Assembly: GCA_016788565.1 (NCBI GenBank)
Contig: JAEUSP010000010.1
Coordinates: 1 to 62,404, forward strand
Length of the DNA stretch: 62,404 bases
DNA from: Chlorobiota bacterium
GTDB lineage: Bacteria > Bacteroidota > Ignavibacteria > OLB7
Direction of reading: 5' to 3'
Of this stretch, positions 61,823 through 62,404 are shown one piece after another. Both the position numbers and the translations under genes were made by a program. Position 1 is the stretch's first letter. Every line of letters starts with the position of its first letter. Below the pieces are notes generated by a model. That model searched no databases and was not told where the DNA came from. It saw only the letters and a program-made list of their open reading frames with translations.

Positions 61823-62287
61823 TTAATGCTCATGCCCCCCTTCGCCATGTGCGTGGCCGTGGGCGATTTCCTCAGGGGTGGCTTCGCGGATGCCGATAAG
61901 CTCAACATCAAAGGTGAGGTCGTGGCCGGCCAGCGGGTGGTTGCCATCCATGACAACGGTGTCCCCCTCAATCTCGGTGACAACCATCACCGGGGCATCG
62001 TCGGCAGCTTGAAACATATCGCCGATGTTCAACTCACCCGGCGGCAACTGCTCGCGCTCAACTTGGATCACCCAGTCGTCGTGATATTCCCCAAACGCTT
62101 CTTCGGCCGGGACCACCACCCGCCGTTTTTCCCCTTCGGCCATCTCCGAAAGCACGGGCTCTAGCCCCGGAATAACCTGTCCATTCCCTTCCAAAATTGC
62201 CAGAGGCTCGCTTCCAACCGAGCTAAAAATTTCCTGCCCATCTTCGGCAGTCATGGTGTAGTGAAACGTGATCACCCGTGGATTCAT
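61823..62287 (-). CDS. SlyD-like FKBP-type peptidyl-prolyl isomerase
   Basis: 154 residues from ATG 62287. VITFHYTMTAEDGQEIFSS then PLAILEGNGQVIPGLEPVLS is the first half of the FKBP fold. EGEKRRVVVPAEEAFGEYHD leads into the inserted chaperone (IF) domain (about 70-120), and GNHPLAGHDLTFDVELIGIR closes the FKBP part. The C-terminus GHAHGEGGHEH is a short His-rich metal-binding tail as in SlyD. It catalyses prolyl isomerisation and may help nickel handling or folding in the cytoplasm. Sequence from 62288 to the window end shows no further gene. Confidence 0.94.
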   Translation of the reverse strand: MNPRVITFHYTMTAEDGQEIFSSVGSEPLAILEGNGQVIPGLEPVLSEMAEGEKRRVVVPAEEAFGEYHDDWVIQVEREQLPPGELNIGDMFQAADDAPVMVVTEIEGDTVVMDGNHPLAGHDLTFDVELIGIREATPEEIAHGHAHGEGGHEH

Positions 62288-62404
62288 TGCGGTAGTTTTT
62301 TTGATAAGTAGTTGCTTGATAATGGCTTCTGTGCAAGCGATGCCGCGCAAACGGCGGCGTTTCAGTGTTGTTCAACGCTTGGCGCGCCACGAATTGTTCC
62401 CAAT

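Noticed and set aside
61563-61826. 87-residue plus-strand frame
   Set aside because: Translation of repeat copy B with no independent coding signal.

Overview
The window looks like chromosomal DNA of a GC-rich Bacteroidota-type bacterium. Three signs point there: six secreted proteins end in a type IX secretion (T9SS) sorting domain; several promoters have the Bacteroidota form TTG, about 21 bases, TAnnTTTG; and there is a Bacteroidota-style TonB receptor with a carboxypeptidase-regulatory domain. The gene content and YCF48/choice-of-anchor-type cargo resemble the Kapabacteria/Ignavibacteria side of the phylum. That placement is inference. No rRNA, tRNA, CRISPR array or intact transposase was seen.

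Layout. 0-1.2 kb: 3' part of a T9SS cargo gene. 1.3-4.5 kb: TonB receptor and TetR regulator sharing one operator. 4.6-7.1 kb: rhodanese, zinc-ribbon protein, low-complexity secreted protein and a CHAP amidase. 7.3-12.7 kb: a 1298-residue T9SS cargo and a small envelope/stress group (GlsB-like, DUF4126, BON-LysM). 12.9-23.6 kb: one long minus-strand operon rimP-nusA-infB-rbfA-truB-ribF-rpsO-pnp, with a recognisable promoter, a terminator-like hairpin at the start of the leader, and a 17-bp terminator at the end. 23.7-37.2 kb: T9SS cargo, a very large hybrid sensor kinase, a methyltransferase, a YCF48 plus C25-like protease protein, GrpB-family protein and a second YCF48 protein. 37.6-39.8 kb: groS-groL with a perfect CIRCE operator. 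40-44.7 kb: third YCF48 cargo, then two PH-domain membrane proteins, rdgB and a RluA-type pseudouridine synthase. 44.75-48.24 kb: an AT-rich accessory island (DUF4242, Mrr-like endonuclease, PLP decarboxylase). 48.2-51.7 kb: sugar nucleotidyltransferase, lipoprotein, 2-keto-4-pentenoate hydratase and acetaldehyde dehydrogenase. 51.7-52.45 kb: wreckage of an HI0074/nucleotidyltransferase toxin-antitoxin-like pair. 52.45-61.4 kb: membrane metallopeptidase-like protein, TPR sensor kinase, aminotransferase and a Hep/Hag-repeat adhesin. 61.8-62.3 kb: SlyD-like FKBP isomerase.

The most notable items are non-coding or decayed. (i) A MITE family of 72-142 bp inserted at TA has three copies; removing one, plus one TA, exactly restores the reading frame of a broken HI0074-family gene. 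(ii) A 215-bp intergenic repeat occurs as inverted copies 24 kb apart, one of them next to a second candidate MITE. (iii) The nusA-infB operon leader appears able to terminate within about 45 nucleotides of its start. (iv) A TTGAAC-N3-GTTCAA operator sits in front of both tetR and the TonB receptor. (v) G-rich GGGGATCGG-type repeats fill four gene borders.

Starts were moved inward from the longest open frame wherever a signal peptide, family homology or a GGAGG-type ribosome site pointed to an internal start.
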